Source: Paenibacillus sp. XY044 (GTDB taxonomy: Bacteria > Bacillota > Bacilli > Paenibacillales > Paenibacillaceae). Taken from it: 64,000 bases of DNA. A model generated the notes under the pieces. That model was not told the origin of the DNA. It saw only the letters and a program-made list of their open reading frames with translations, and ran no database searches. How positions within the stretch are numbered: position 1 is the stretch's first letter; the number at the start of each line of letters is the position of its first letter. The stretch lies in contig NZ_NQMO01000002.1 of assembly GCF_002257645.1 (NCBI RefSeq), positions 496,001 to 560,000 on the forward strand, in the 5' to 3' direction. Of the stretch, positions 63,089 through 64,000 are shown piece after piece. Made by a program: the position numbers and the translations under genes.

Positions 63089-64000
63089 ATGTTCAAAGCA
63101 ATGTTGATGACCATTTTAGCCGGGGCGATGATCCTCGGAGCGGCAGGAGCGATCGAACAGCCGGTGCCTGCAGCCGCGGCTGCGGCCTTTAAGGATGTAC
63201 CGGCGTCCCATTGGGCCTATCAGGCCATAAACGATGCGGTGTCCAAGGGTTACTTGAAAGGAGACGGCAGCGGCAAATTCAGACCGAGCGACCCGGTCAC
63301 GCGGGCCGAATTTGCGGCGATTCTGGCCAGGGTTTCGACGAACGAAAACGCTGGCGGAGCAGCAGCTTTTTCTGATTTGGCCGGGCACTGGAGCGAGAAG
63401 GAAGTGAGCGAGGCGGCGGGGAAAGGCTTTTTCAGTCCGGCCGATTATGCAAACGGCTTTAAGCCAGGCACTCCGCTGACACGGGTGGAAATGGCGAAGT
63501 GGATGGCCTCGGGATTGGCGGCCCGTGACGGGGAGTACAAGCAGGCGCTCGAGGATACGAAGGGCACGATCGTTCCGGTGACGGAGTATTATAAGGGCGG
63601 TTTGAACAAAGCCGGCTATCCGTACGTGTCGGTCATGCTGGGCACGGGACTCATGTCCGGGTATCCGGACGACAGCTTCGGTGGCGACAAAACGACCACA
63701 CGCGCGGAGGTGGCGGTGATCATCCAGCGTTACGAAACGACGCAGACGAAGGCACCAAGCGCGTTTAAGGGATTGAACGAGCTGCGGGAAGTGGGGACGA
63801 CGGGGACGAATCATTTGACGGTTACATCTTATATTGATCCCCCAAACGAACATACACTGCAATCAATTTTAAATAAAAACACTAGCTTGCGTAATGGGGC
63901 TGGCAAGGTGAAAATTCATCATTATATCTTTTTAGGTGGTACAAGTTCAGATCAGCCTGGAAGTATATATGGTCAAATGTTTGCCGATAAGGAAACTTTA
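63089..64000 (+). CDS. Exported SLH-domain protein (3' end outside window)
   Basis: 304 codons are visible, open to the edge of the window. A signal peptide (MFKAMLMTILAGAMILGAAG) is followed by three S-layer homology domains: AFKDVPASHWAYQAINDAVS with FRPSDPVTRAEFAAILAR; AFSDLAGHWSEKEVSEAAGK with FKPGTPLTRVEMAKWMAS; and YPYVSVMLGTGLMSGYPDDS with KTTTRAEVAVIIQRYE. SLH domains bind pyruvylated secondary wall polymer. From about residue 247 the sequence becomes AT-rich and is of unknown type. Start chosen at ATG 63089 (GGAGCGGAAGAAGC upstream is a moderate site). Confidence 0.9.
   Translation, partial: MFKAMLMTILAGAMILGAAGAIEQPVPAAAAAAFKDVPASHWAYQAINDAVSKGYLKGDGSGKFRPSDPVTRAEFAAILARVSTNENAGGAAAFSDLAGHWSEKEVSEAAGKGFFSPADYANGFKPGTPLTRVEMAKWMASGLAARDGEYKQALEDTKGTIVPVTEYYKGGLNKAGYPYVSVMLGTGLMSGYPDDSFGGDKTTTRAEVAVIIQRYETTQTKAPSAFKGLNELREVGTTGTNHLTVTSYIDPPNEHTLQSILNKNTSLRNGAGKVKIHHYIFLGGTSSDQPGSIYGQMFADKETL

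Overview
The window is chromosomal DNA of a spore-forming, low-to-mid GC Bacillota, most likely Paenibacillus or a close relative. The evidence is a gamma-type small acid-soluble spore protein, the PrkA, SpoVR and YhbH sporulation proteins, YtxC next to thrS, LiaFSR, a YesM/YesN-type two-component pair beside LplB/LplC-type permeases, an SLH-domain exported protein, the futalosine menaquinone enzyme MqnC, and SAM, T-box and TPP leaders of Bacillus type. I see no rRNA, tRNA, prophage, intact insertion sequence or CRISPR array. This is mostly ordinary core genome.

Layout. 1-9 kb: end of an MmyB-type regulator, an HRDC protein, corA, then a SAM-riboswitch methionine operon (metA, cystathionine gamma-synthase, cystathionine beta-lyase), mqnC and ytxC. 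9-16 kb: T-box and thrS, a 3D-domain exported protein, a gamma-SASP gene and liaF-liaS-liaR. 16-27 kb: an HtrA protease, an OmpR/HK pair, ispH, a DAHP synthase with a strong promoter, a GSI-beta glutamine synthetase with tandem GlnR-type boxes, a 1.4 kb repeat array, serC and trmL. 27-42 kb: AbrB-like protein, phosphodiester glycosidase pair, ComA-like regulator, aminotransferase, DUF2161 protein, prkA, an Hsp33 gene and MerR/TipAS gene under a MerR-type promoter, a globin-coupled sensor, a LacI regulator, and an RR/HK/lipoprotein operon. 42-49 kb: more repeats, a MerR gene that looks leaderless, spoVR, and a YesM/YesN pair. 50-64 kb: two ABC permeases with two paralogous solute-binding lipoproteins, pnuC-nadR, yhbH, a TPP-riboswitch thiE-thiS-thiG-thiO operon, and an SLH protein that runs off the end.

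The least explained signal is a family of seven 105-107-nt palindromic elements at three loci (24.3-25.2, 42.4-42.9 and 44.6 kb). Two blocks are nearly invariant (GTTG on the left, ACAAAGGCGACCGCT on the right). The inner and outer stem arms differ completely in sequence between loci but stay self-complementary, so structure rather than sequence appears to be kept. At all three loci the element points the same way as the gene upstream of it. No matching element is known to me. It could be a structured RNA or a palindromic mobile repeat.

Regulation that can be read directly includes SAM, threonine T-box and TPP leaders, GlnR-type boxes before glnA, two MerR-type 19-bp-spacer promoters, and catabolite-repression-like sites around the YesMN/ABC sugar-uptake cluster.
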